From contig CAKMRJ010005634.1 of assembly GCA_928212115.1 (NCBI GenBank), positions 263,323,336 to 263,387,335 on the forward strand: a stretch of 64,000 nt of DNA. The letters run 5' to 3'. Each line of letters opens with the position of its first letter. Position 1 is the stretch's first letter. This DNA comes from Lactuca virosa. Its lineage: Eukaryota; Streptophyta; Magnoliopsida; Asterales; Asteraceae. The position numbers and the translations under genes were made by a program. A model generated the notes under the pieces. That model was not told the origin of the DNA. It did not search any database and saw nothing but the letters and a program-made list of their open reading frames with translations. Positions 11,159 through 21,729 of this stretch are shown piece after piece.

Positions 11159-12298
11159 TCACAGTCGTAGTCTTTCATCACATCTAACCACTTCCACTTT
11201 TGCATGTTCAAATTCGGCCGATCCATCAAATACTTCAAATTCTGTGATCGGTGTAAATAGTGCATCAGACCCCGTATAAATAGTGCCTCCAAATATTGAG
11301 GGCAAACACCACTGCTCCCAATTCCAAATCATGTGTGGGATAATTCGTCTCATGAGGCTTCAGATGCCCCGAGGCGTAAGCAATCACATGCCCTCTCTAC
11401 ATAAGGACAGCTCCCAGACCCGAAATAGAAGCGTCGCAATAAAACAAAAAATCATCCAATCCCTCGGGTAACGCAAGAATCAGGGCCTCACACGATTTCT
11501 GCCTCAAGGTCTCGAAAGCCAATTGCTGAACTGAAATCCACCGAAAGGTCACATTCTTCTTGGCCAGGCGGGTCAAAGGTACCCAATCTTGGAGAAGTCC
11601 TGAATAAATCTTTGATAATACCCCGCAAGACCCAAGAAAATATGAATCTCGGATGCGTTTTTCGGGAACTCCCAACACATCACAACCTCGATCTTGACTG
11701 GGTCTACCAATATACCACCCTGAGTGATGATGTGCCCCAAAAATTGCACCTCACACAACCAAAACTCGCATTTGGAGAATTTAGCTTAAAGCCTTTACCT
11801 CCTCAAAGTCTCCAACACCTCTCGTAAATGCTACTCATGCTGCTCCTTGGTCTTGGAGTACACCAGAATATCATCAATGAAAAGAATCACAGACCGATAC
11901 AACATCGGTCTGCAAACCCGATTCATGAGATCCATGAACGTTGTTGGTGCATTGGTGAGCCCGAAAGGCATCACCACAAACTCGTAATGACCATAACGAG
12001 TTCTGAAGGACGTTTTCTAAACATCCTCATCCTCGATCCTTCTCCGATAGTACCTTGACCAGAGATCAATCTTGGAGAACCAAGATGCACCCTGAAGCTA
12101 ATCAAATAATTCGTCGATCCTTGGAAGCGGGTAACGGTTATTTACTGTCAGCTTGTTCAATTCCCGAAAATCGATACACATCCTGTGTGACCCATCCTTC
12201 TTTTTCACGAACAGGATCGGTGCTCCCCACGGGGAACTGCTCGGGCGAATAAAACCCTTGTCTAGCAGCTCCTGCAGCTGCGTTGAAAACTCCTGCAT
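11159..12298 (-). pseudogene. Element E reverse transcriptase and RNase H
   Basis: Fingers at 12298-12098 (KGFIRPSSSPWGAPILFVKK), the catalytic FIDDILVYSK at 11881-11852 (both Asp present, codons 11875-11870), thumb at 11758-11573 (FLGLAGYYQRFIQDFSKI), then RNase H beginning YCDASISGLGAVLM near 11430 and continuing to about 11159. An in-frame TAG lies at 11833-11831, just after the catalytic motif, where related frames have Gln. Frames change at least three times across the domain. RT would copy element RNA into DNA and RNase H remove the RNA. Confidence 0.9.
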
Positions 12299-12427
12299 CT
12301 CAGGTGGTGCCAGTCAATACGACGCTTTGGCTATATGAGCCGAACCAAGAATGAAATCAATCCGAACCTCAACCTTCCTCTCAGGAGGCACTCCCGACAA
12401 CTCCTCGGGAAAGACATCGGGAAAATC

Positions 12428-12919
12428 TCATATGATGGGTACACTGCTTAACTCTGTCGTGGTCTTAAACCGTGTATCCGAAAAGTATGCCAAAAACCCG
12501 GAACAACCCTGCTGGAGAAGCCTCCAAGGCCTCGGAGCTGAACAAAGAGCTGGCCCATGTGAAGCTCTCGCACCATGAATGGCTAGTTCTCCCCTACTTG
12601 GGGTTCGAACCCTCAGCAACTGTCGCTCACAATCAATCACGACTCCATTGGGTCCCAACCAATCCATCCCAATTATTACCTTCAATTCCCTCAAAGGAAT
12701 CAGTACCAAGTTGATCGGAAACCTCTCGCTGAACATGTTCAGAACACATCTGCGGAACACCCTCGCAGCACTCACAATACGGCCATCAGCAATCTCCACC
12801 TCAAGAGGGGAATCCAAAGTCCCCGGAGCATCTCGAAACTTATTGCTGAGCATAAGAGATACAAAGGATCGGGTAGCCCCCGAATCAAAAAGAACATGAG
12901 CTGACAATCCATTCACCAA
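12428..12919 (-). pseudogene. Element E aspartic protease
   Basis: Open frame of 163 codons. The retropepsin active-site motif LFDSGATRSFVS is at residues 10-21 with Asp intact, followed by VIIGMDWL near residue 86. The protease would cut the gag-pol polyprotein. The last 50 residues are the linker to RT, and the frame ends before RT begins, so there is a break between 12428 and 12298. It is among the best-preserved parts of E. Confidence 0.85.
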
Positions 12920-13049
12920 AATGGTCCCTATACAAGATCATACCAACATCAGCATAACAAGAAAGCGATAAAAGATAGAGATAAGTCACATACCATTAAC
13001 GACATCCGGAGCTGCACAAGCCTCAACAGTGGTTAACTAGAATGCTCTA

Positions 13050-14112
13050 CTCTTCACTGCAGGAGCCTCCGCCTTGCCATGGTGGCTATCGGTAATCCTC
13101 AAGGTGGATGGCTCAGGCACCACCACTGCCCCCACCAGACAACCTCGAACATTCGACCTTTTTATGGCCGGTTTGGTTGCAGTGGAAACAAATCAAGCCC
13201 TTCTTGGGGAACTTCCTGCTCATGGGGCCCGGTTGGCCTCAACCATAACATACCGAGCCTGCCACCCGATAGGATCCACTGTGCGGCTTTCCGCACTTGG
13301 CACAATGGCCCTGGCCCTGCTGGGAGGACCAGAGGTCATAGGTTTCTTAGCCTAACCTACTGTCTTCTGAAACTACTCTGGCTTCCGCTTCGTTCGGAGC
13401 TCCAACTCGATTTCCCGTTCATGGGCCTTCTCAATCATGTCATTCAGGGTCTTGCACCCTAAAAAGCTCACAAGCTCCCGGATATCATCCCTCAGCATAT
13501 CATGATATCTTGTCTTCCTCATCTCCTCATCCGTAGCATACAGCACAACCATTAATGCCCTCTCCCTAAACTTGACGGTAATCTCCGTTACAGACTCCAT
13601 AGCTGGTGAAGGTCCTGGAACTCCCTCACCAGTTGCTGCACGTCAATGGCCGGTGAAAACTCCCGATCAAACCTCCGCATAAAATCCTCCTATGTCATCA
13701 CTGTCACACCCTCCATCTCACGCCCCATCCCTAAGCATACAGGAGGCGAATCCCACCTTTGCCACCTTGGGCCAAAAGCTCATGCTTTGAGTATTCTCCA
13801 TGTCAACAATCCAACAACGAATAGCGATGGGGAACTTAACCCCAAAGAACTCAGGCGCTCCGCATGCCTTGAACTCCCAGAATGAGGGAGTTCGAGTCCC
13901 AATCTGACCGCACCGATCTCGGCTCAGAAAGACCTGAGTCGCTCCTCCATAATCTCCATGATCCCTTCCTTGACGATACCGAAAATCACAGAGGCAGCGT
14001 CAAGGATGCCGCAAGTAACCTCGGCTGTGATAAGCTCGCGCTGCCTCTCATCAATCGGCTCTGCCCCAGAGCCTGAACCCGATCCCAAACATGAACCTCC
14101 TCGTGTAGCCAT
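13050..14112 (-). pseudogene. Element E gag with zinc knuckles
   Basis: Likely start ATG at 14112-14110 (MATRGGSC); the open frame extends a little upstream to 14181 but that part is leader. The retrotransposon gag domain shows at 13600-13373 (TVKFRERALMVVLYATDEEM). Near 13190-13149 the frame holds an intact zinc knuckle, CFHCNQTGHKKVEC; a preceding knuckle is broken (a stop, and Pro at the His position). Frames change at least twice between 13924 and 13600. Confidence 0.8.
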
Positions 14113-14939
14113 CACCATCCTCAACTGAAAATACAACATAGATAGCAATTGATAAGGAAGTTCGAAGGGATTCCTCCCCACCAGACTCCTTAGATCTTAC
14201 AGGTCTGTCCTTGTCTTGGGTACAGGTACTGTGCTTTCAGTAGTACAGACCCAATACTACCTTCCACACCTACCTGTACCTTCCCCAAGGCCATCCCTGA
14301 TAAATCTAATTCACCCAACCATAGATAAAACATGACCTACAAAACACAACACATACGCATATCCTAGACTCTTCTAGGATTTCTCAATCCTCACAGAACC
14401 AGAAACCTCAATCAACAGCGCAGGTTGCCTTATGCATGCAAGTTATACAAAAATAGAATTACATAGACTGTCAAATAAAGTTTCTACCCTAAGACCACAA
14501 CCAAACAAGGAACAGGTAATGAGGCAGAATCCATCATTCTAGGGCTATGAAATCCTAAACATATACAACTTTGAAAGCATACACTTAGCAAATAACAGAG
14601 TCAACATCGATTCCATGAAATATATTCACAACATTGAATTCTACTAGGCTACAAGGCATCACACAAATTAGGCAATTTTCATAACTCCTGAAGGTATCCT
14701 AAGCCCTATTCTAGCATGCATTTCACATATTAACATAGTAGTCGCAATTCATAAGCATGGTTAAATATTGGGAAACACTTACTTGAGGTCGGCCGATTGC
14801 GTGAATTGCACTCTCCCTTTTTACTTAAGAAAACCATTTTCAGAAAAACTTGACTTTTGTTTCTTTTGAAAAGGGTTACCATTTCCTCAGTTTGAGTTCT
14901 GACACACCCGAGAGTGTGCCCGAATCCCTCAAACCAAAT
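14113..14939 (-). other. Element E 5' untranslated region
   Basis: Between gag start and the primer-binding site. No reading frame or repeat of note. Confidence 0.7.
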
Positions 14940-14952
14940 CTATGATACCAAC
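14940..14952 (-). other. Primer-binding site of element E
   Basis: Reads TTGGTATCATAG on the minus strand just inside the LTR. Its first nine bases match the Met-tRNA type site; the remainder differs from the usual GAGC. Confidence 0.75.
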
Positions 14953-15229
14953 TTGTAACAACTCGAAAACCAGATTAAAATTTTCATTTATGAAAATAAG
15001 AATACAATCATAATTTGTTCCCAAAAATCCATTATCGTATCAAATATCAGAGTATCAAAATAGATAAATGCAGAAAGTGCTGGAGAGTAAATGTTGCGCC
15101 ATCAAGCAGGGCCCTTCCCTTTAGTACCGGAAGTAACTGAAAACACCCAAATAAACTGTAAGCAAGAGCTTAGTGAGTTCCCAAAATATCACATTACATA
15201 CAACCACAAAATACCATGCAACATACATA

Positions 15230-15425
15230 AAGTTGCCATGGGCTACCCCATGGTCTTTACCTGAAATGTCATGGGATACCCCCATGGTCTGATATCCAAG
15301 TGCCATGGGCTAACCACATGGTCTTTACCTGGAATGCCATGGGCTACCCCTATGGTCTGATATCCAAGTGTCATGGGCTACCCTCATGGTCTCCACACAA
15401 GTGCCACGGGCTACCCCCGGGGTCT
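15230..15425. repeat. Minisatellite in element E LTR
   Basis: Repeats of a 30-60 bp unit built around GCCATGGGCTACCCCATGGTC, about six rounds with variation. The same repeat, diverged and inverted, is at 8215-8325. Confidence 0.8.
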
Positions 15426-16441
15426 TCATACAATTAAATGCATAACAACTACCAATCCACATATCAAATAATGGGCCGACATTGGTGGGAGTTTAGGAAA
15501 CTCCCAATCGCCGGTCGGCATCGCCTTGATTATGCATAGTGAGCAGTGGGAATCCATAGGTTTGACGCGAAATCTTGAAGGGATATAGGATTCGGCTCGA
15601 GAGGTGCCTTCGACTCATTGATATAGTGAGAAGACTCACCTCATATTGCTGATAAAAATACTGCTCGGCTACCGGTCCGGAAATCTCACAATGAATATAC
15701 ACAAGTTAACCTAATTAGAATTAAGTCACAAACTCAAGGCATAGGCCAAAACCCAAAGTCCAAACTCCTCCAATAAGGCCCAAAAGTCTTTCTTCTTTAA
15801 TGGGCCTAACATCCAAGATCCAAAAACAATAATGGGCCACAAGTCCTAATAGGCCCAACCATGCCACCTATGGTCCGATAACAAGTTCAAAGGCCCAAAT
15901 ACTCTAATAGATCCAAGCCTAAGGCTAAGTAGGTCTCAAATAGCTCAAAAGCTTATCGAAATTCCAAAACTCACTCGAAGCGTACGCCCATCCTACATCA
16001 TCAGTACACTTAGCGTACTAGGTCCTTTGGCGGTACGCACAACATACAAACTAGTACACCCAGCGTACAAGTTGTTTTGCACAGATATCCATTAAGTGCT
16101 TAGTTCATGTAGCTACTTCGTCCGATTCCAGATCTTGGTCATTTTAAAGGTCCTAGGTCATAAAGTTGGCAACTTTATGCTTTTGCATGCCATATGGGAA
16201 CCCAAAACCTTATTTTATCCATTAAGACTCCCTCTAAGATCTTAAACTCATGCATGGTGACATAACAACCATCAAGTTAGCATTTTTATGCTTTTAACAT
16301 GCCAAAGGAACCCAGATCTATCATTTGTAACTTCTGGAGTTGCTCAAACTCACAAGAGAGGATCCATGGACCAAAAATGGACTTATTACCAAACCCTAAC
16401 TCAATCTAGCAAAAGGATAAGCAAGGTTTGGACTTTTTACC

Positions 16442-16609
16442 TCCAAAAGTTCCCAAAGATGAAGTAGATGCAGGATCTAGAAGCTCAACCACGTCAAAGA
16501 CTTGATCACCACCTTCTCCTTTATATCCAAAAGTTCCCCAAGATGAAGTAGATGCATGATCTAGAAGCTCAACCACGTCCAAGACTTGATCACCTCATTC
16601 TCCTTCTTG
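16442..16609. repeat. 84-bp tandem duplication in element E 5' LTR
   Basis: Two copies, 16442-16525 and 16526-16609, each starting TCCAAAAGTT. The 3' LTR has one copy, so it arose after insertion or before in only one LTR. Confidence 0.85.
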
Positions 16610-17544
16610 CAAACACACTAAAATGGCCAGCAAAATCACTTTTAAGCTCAAGGATCACACTCACATGCAAACTAGGGTCTAGGGACAATAAGAGGCAGTG
16701 GAGGCTGATTAGGGTTAGGTCTAAATGGCATAAGAGTGTTTAAATAGGGTTCATGCCCTAAAATTAGGGTTTTTGTCTTAGGCCACGAACACCCTGCGTA
16801 CGTGGTGCATGTCCGCGTCCAAACCACACTAGTATGCTAAGCGTATGCATATGTACGCCCAACGTACGTAGGGACCTCCTTTGCAAAATAAGTTTCATTC
16901 GAAGGGTTAAAAGGGTAAATACGTTCATTTTGAATGTTACACTAGGGATTAGTACATTTCATTAAGATCACTCAAAAGAGAAGAAAATGAGATTTTGAAC
17001 AACTGAAAAGTGTTACCGTGAAACAAAAGGTTTCGTTAAGATCTTCAACAATAAATTATTCACTGTCAATTCCTTTTGGTTAGGTTTGTTGGGTCTCACC
17101 CTCATCACGGAAAAATGATTTAGGATCATGAACACATAATTTTGACATACCTACAACCTAGTGGTTTTGGACTAGAGATGTCTTAGGTATGCGTCATTGT
17201 GTGTGCTAGTGTAAGATTTTTAAGATGAAAAAGATTGGTTACGAAAATCCATTGTACCTTTGCGAATGAATGTGACCAAGTAGTCATCTGTTAACTCAAA
17301 TTAAGAAGAGAAAGGTAGCTCTTCGACTATTGTTAATATAGCCTATTGGGAATAAATGTTCAGGAGAAAATTTTCATTACGGCTTAGTAAAAAATGAGTC
17401 ATTGAGGCTTTGGACAACATGCTGCAACATGCTTCTAGGGACACTTCACTAGTATATGAGTTGCGAATAATACCTAGTCCCTACTGAGAGCTTCGGTTTG
17501 ACATGCTTATGAGAAACATCTTGTTACAATGGACCTCCCAATCG

Positions 17545-17770
17545 CAAAAATAAAGATTTTTTTTTGTATTTTTGATTTAGAGAAATAAAAGATAAAAATA
17601 AAGAAAATATTTTTGGATTTTTGATTTATAGAAAGAAACGACAAAAATATAAAAAAACTTTTCGGAGTTTTGATTTTTAGAAATTAAAAGACAAAAATAA
17701 AGAAAATCTTTTTGAATTTTTTATTTTTAGAAAGTAAAAGACAAAAATAAAGAAAATATTTTTGAATTAT
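17545..17770. repeat. AT-rich tandem repeat, period about 58-60 bp
   Basis: About 3.5 units of the type AAAGACAAAAATAAAGAAAA plus TTTTTGATTTTTAG, with small changes per unit. Confidence 0.75.
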
Positions 17771-17849
17771 TCTAAAATTAACAAAACATAAAAATAAAGA
17801 TATCACCAGCCTTGGTCATTATTGATAAGGAATAAATGTCAAGTGGACC

Positions 17850-18030
17850 AACGCTTCCCATTTTCTATTGTCACATAAATGTATAAGCTTCCCATCCACT
17901 ATTGAATCAGATAAGCGTAAGCTTCCCATCCGCTATCGCTTCCCAAAAGAATACACTTCCCATTTGATGTCTACTTCCATAAGTCTTAGCTTCCCATTCA
18001 TTATTGCCTGACACATGCCTTTGCTTCCTA
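17850..18030. repeat. GCTTCCCAT word array
   Basis: CTTCCCA(T) or a one-base variant occurs seven times (near 17853, 17888, 17922, 17940, 17956, 17990, 18025), mostly about 34 bp apart, with variable sequence between. Confidence 0.75.
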
Positions 18031-18214
18031 TTCTTCATTACAACAAATCGTAGTTAGGTTCGCATTCGTTAGTTGGCATCATTTGCTGAATGAGTCAGAG
18101 CCAATGTAAAAAATGAAGCAGGTAGAAGCGCTGAATGTGAATAGTAACCACTGAATGCAATTATGTCAGTAACGAGTGTTAGTCCAAAACTTCGCAATGC
18201 AAATATGAGAAAAA

Positions 18215-19517
18215 TTAGTTAGAGTTAGGGACATAACAAGCTTTCATCACTCCCAACCCACTTAAAATTCTCAAAAATGATTTTTCTTCAAGTGGTTTTG
18301 TAAAAATATTTGTCAATTGGTCTGTTGTTTTAACAAAATGAACTTCAATATTGCCATCCTCAATATGATCTTTGATGAAATGGTATCGTAGTGCAATATG
18401 TTTTGTTTTGGAATGTTGAACTGGATTATGAGAAATGTGAATTGCGCTTCCATAATCACAATATATTGGAATTTTCTTCATGTTAATCGCATAGTCACGT
18501 AATTGAATTTGGATCTGTATCACTTGAGAAGTACAGGCCGCAACAACAATGTATTCTACTCCAGCTGTCGATATCGATACATATGTTTTCTTTTTCGACT
18601 ACCAACTCACTAGCTTCCTGTCGAGAAATTGACATCCACTGATAGTACTCTTGCGATCCAATTGACAACCTCGTAGATCAACATTAGAAAATTCTTGAAT
18701 AAAGAATCATGTGTTTGATGGATACCACATTCTAATAGTTGGTGTTCGATGGAGATAACGAAAAATATTCTTAACGACTGTGAGATGAGGTTCCCTAGGA
18801 TTCGCGTAGTACCTGGCACAATTACAAACCAAAAATATAATAAATGGTCGACTTATAGTGAAGTACAATAACGAACCGATCAAGCTTCGATATGTACTTA
18901 GGTCAACAACTAGCTTATCCAATGAAAGACTTAAGCAAGTGCTGACCGCCATAAGAACCTTCACGTTTGAGTAATTTGTCATTCCAAAATGTTCGAGAAG
19001 ATTTCGCGTATAGCTTTCTTGATTAATAAAGATTCCTTCCATGTTTTGGCGAATATTTAGTCCTAAGAAATGATTGATCTTCCCCATCATGCTCATTTCA
19101 AACTGACTCTTCATAAGATCTTCAAAATCCCTTTTCAACAAAGTGTCAGTAGAACTAAATATTATGTCATCAACATAAATTTAAACAAGCATTAGATGAT
19201 CCCTTACTTTCTTTCGAAATCGAGTGGGATCAACTAGTCCTTGCTTAAATTTAGCGATTTTCAATTGGTTATTGTAGCATACCAAGCACGAGGTGCTTGT
19301 TTTAACCTACTGCTTTGTCAAGGATATAACAATGTTCAGGAAACTTAACGATTACGAATCCAAGTGGCTTCTCAACATACACCGTCTCTTCAAGTACACC
19401 ATTGAGAAATGCACACTTTACATCCAATTGATAGATGTCAAAATTCTTCTGAGCTGCATAAGCAAAAAAAAAAAAATTATACAGCGTCGAGTCTTGCGAC
19501 AGGAGCAAAGGATTCAT
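18215..19517 (-). pseudogene. Element D reverse transcriptase and RNase H
   Basis: RT enters at 19517 with YQLDVKCAFLNGVLEETVYV. The catalytic YVDD is at 19177-19166, immediately preceded by an in-frame TAA (19183-19181). It continues as FEMSMMGKINHFLGLNIRQ (19141 onward) and GSLLYFTISRP. RNase H ends with HSKTKHIALRYHFIKDHIED and NIFTKPLEEKSF before the stop at 18215. Sequence between 18707 and 18523 is out of frame. The motifs are typical of Sirevirus pol. Confidence 0.9.
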
Positions 19518-20732
19518 CGTAATTAATACCCTCTTGTTGCAAGTAACCTTTTATGACTAATTTAGCTTAATTGTGAACCACATTACCCTTTTTATCCATT
19601 TTATTTTTTAAGACCCATTTTAAACCAACTATAACAACATTTTTAGGTTTGGGAATTGGCCTCCAAACTTTTTTTCTCTCAAATTCAACTAACTTGGATT
19701 GCATTGCAACGACTCAATCGGGATGTTCTATTGTATTCTTGACTGTTTTTGGTTCGATTTTTGAAATAAAAACATTGAACATGCAATATTCTAGATGGAC
19801 ATTAAGAACCTCATTCCTATCTTGAACATGTGCTCGTGTTAAAACACCAGAATTAGGATCACCAATAATTTGTTATTTAGAATGTTCCCTAGTCTATTTC
19901 TCCAAAGGAGGAAATGTAGGATCAAACTCCAAATGTGCATCTTCAAATATTTCTTCAGCTTCATACAATTCATCTGCAATGGAAACATTATCATTAACTT
20001 CATGATATTCATTACCTGGAGCATCGTTATCATCATCATTATTTGTTCCACTTGGCTCCCCCTCAACCAACGGGTTCGTTGTTTATTGCTCCCTCCTCAA
20101 CACCAGCTTGCAAAGGTAACGACTCCCCCAAGATTAGATTGAGAGGTCAAGTGTTCCCCCTCCACTTGACCTGGTGTCGAATTTTGTGCTCCTTTGACAT
20201 TGACTCTTGATTTTGATGACGAATGATCATCGGTTCGTTCATCTGTTATTGTTGAATCATTAGAGTACTTTGATTCTTCCGGTACTTAATTATCTTCAAC
20301 ATTGACCTCAACATCAATAGACCTGTCAGGTATACCAACGAGTAAATCAAAATCAACATTGAAAGTAATCATTTACTTTGATTCCTCATTTATCTCAGAA
20401 AGAATGGGTTTCTTTGAAAATTCATCTTCAACTCTCTTGACATAGTAATCGTCAAATGTAAGATTGAAAGTTTCTTCAACTCTTTTAGTTCGTTTGTTCA
20501 TCACCCTATATACGACCGAGTGATGTGAATATCCCAATCATCTTTCATCTAAAATTTTGAAAGATTATCTTTAAGAGTCATGATGAAACATCTGCAACCA
20601 AAAACATGGAAAAAATTTAACATTAGGTTTCCTTTTGTTAATGATTTCATAAGGTGAGATGTTAAAGCGTCAATGAATGAATGAGCAATTTTACGTAAAG
20701 CACGCTGTAGAAACTACTTCTGTTCACAATTA
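19518..20732 (-). pseudogene. Element D integrase C-terminus and linker to RT
   Basis: Only short frames are open here (for example 20066-19839). Position between the integrase core and RT implies the variable copia linker, acidic and rich in Asp/Glu codons in places. Too broken for domain calls. Confidence 0.5.
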
Positions 20733-21348
20733 TTAGGGTAGATTCACATAAGTGAGCATCGTCCTAGCCGCTTCGCACAATGAAGGATTCCTCCTTTCAA
20801 CAACACCGTTTTGTTGTGGTGTGTATGGAGACGAGAAGTTATGGGAGATTCTAAAATTCATCAAAAATGAATCTAAATCTTGAATCTTAAACTCTGTTCT
20901 ATTATTGCTTTTGATCCTGTGAACCTTCTTCGTCAAACTCAATTCAATGTTTTTGATAAAGTTAATCCTCACCTAAGCTATTTTTGTTTTCTGTCTAAGA
21001 AAGAAAAACCAAGTAAATTGTGAAAAATCATCGACAGTAAAAAGTATGTACTTTTTTATTAAGAGACTCAATAGTTGAAGGACCACACACGGCAATCTGT
21101 AGAAGTTCCAACGGTTCGACAATCTTTGAATCAATTATGATTGGATGACCTTGACGATGTTGGTTTCCCTCTTCGCAAGCTACACATAAAGAGTCATTAT
21201 CAAAGTTCAAAATGGGTAAACCACGAATAAGATCATTTAAGACAATTTTATTTAAATTTTTTGAACTTGAGATGAGAAAGTCTTCAATGCCAAATCTAGC
21301 TGAGGTCAGATGTAGCTTTCGATAGTAAACAAACTGAGGGAATGCCAA
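20733..21348 (-). pseudogene. Element D integrase (pre-integrase zinc region and core)
   Basis: 21348-21028 holds the end of the pre-integrase zinc-binding segment (CVACEEGNQHRQGH) and the start of the core. 20972-20733 holds the second half of the core with SSPYTPQQNGVVERRN. The site that carries the second catalytic Asp reads SNNRTEF: Asn replaces Asp at codon 20906-20904 and Arg replaces the following Gly. The enzyme would be inactive even if the frame were whole. Confidence 0.85.
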
Positions 21349-21395
21349 CTATAGGTTTTATGTCCAGAGTGACATATCGTCTTTCCTCTTTGTCT

Positions 21396-21725
21396 TTAAC
21401 AATACTTCCTTTGTATCATTGTTCGATATCCTTCTTCCTTCTTCATAAAAAAAACTTGATTCCTAGTTCCAACTACAAGTTGAGATATACTTATAAGGTT
21501 GTACTTCAAACCTACATAAGCGACCATTTTTACAGTAAACTTTCCATTCGTCACCTTCCCATATCGCCTAAATTTACATTTGTGATTGTTCCCAAACTTC
21601 ACCACTCCAACATTCTCTAGCTTCTTAAAATCTCTAAAATACTCCTTCTTTCCTATCATGTGATGCGTGCATCCACTACCGATATGCCAATTTTTATCAT
21701 AATGCTCGTCATATAGTACTTGCAA
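21396..21725 (-). pseudogene. Element D copia protease
   Basis: Frame of 109 codons. The active-site segment reads WHIGSGCTHHMIG (residues 12-24). The catalytic Asp of the DSG triad is Gly here (codon 21680-21678). The rest of the fold is recognisable, with KFGNNHKCKFRRYGKV and YNLISISQLV. It lies directly before the integrase frame, as in other copia pol genes. Confidence 0.85.
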
Positions 21726-21729
21726 TCAT

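Larger units (their letters stand above)
8642..16941 (-). mobile_element. Element E: Ty3/gypsy Tekay-type chromovirus, degenerate
   Basis: Reading right to left: 5' LTR (14954-16941), primer-binding site (14940-14952), gag, protease, RT, RNase H, integrase, chromodomain, then a truncated 3' LTR (8642-9627). The single gag-pol order and C-terminal chromodomain identify a chromovirus, and sequence feel points to the Tekay (Del) branch. Several in-frame stops, frameshifts and lost zinc or catalytic residues make it non-functional. It lies against the 3' region of element D. Confidence 0.9.
14954..16941 (-). repeat. Element E 5' LTR, about 1,988 bp
   Basis: On the plus strand it starts TGTAACAACTCG and ends TGAATGTTACA, the inverted TGTAACA/TGTTACA ends expected for this lineage. 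A minus-strand TATTTAAA TATA-like box lies near 16740. It includes a minisatellite (15230-15425), an 84-bp tandem duplication (16442-16609) and short GTACGC/GCGTAC palindromes. Confidence 0.9.
16942..18214 (-). other. Element D 3' untranslated region
   Basis: No coding signal. It holds an AT-rich tandem repeat (17545-17770) and an array of GCTTCCCAT words (17850-18030). Confidence 0.6.

Noticed and set aside
12472..13462. Several plus-strand frames over E (12472-12714, 12579-12899, 13074-13462)
   Set aside because: All are antisense to protease or gag zinc-knuckle codons of E. GC-rich coding sequence produces such shadows.
19870..20142. 90-codon plus-strand frame with hydrophobic stretch
   Set aside because: Antisense to the linker of D pol; hydrophobicity comes from AT-rich codons.
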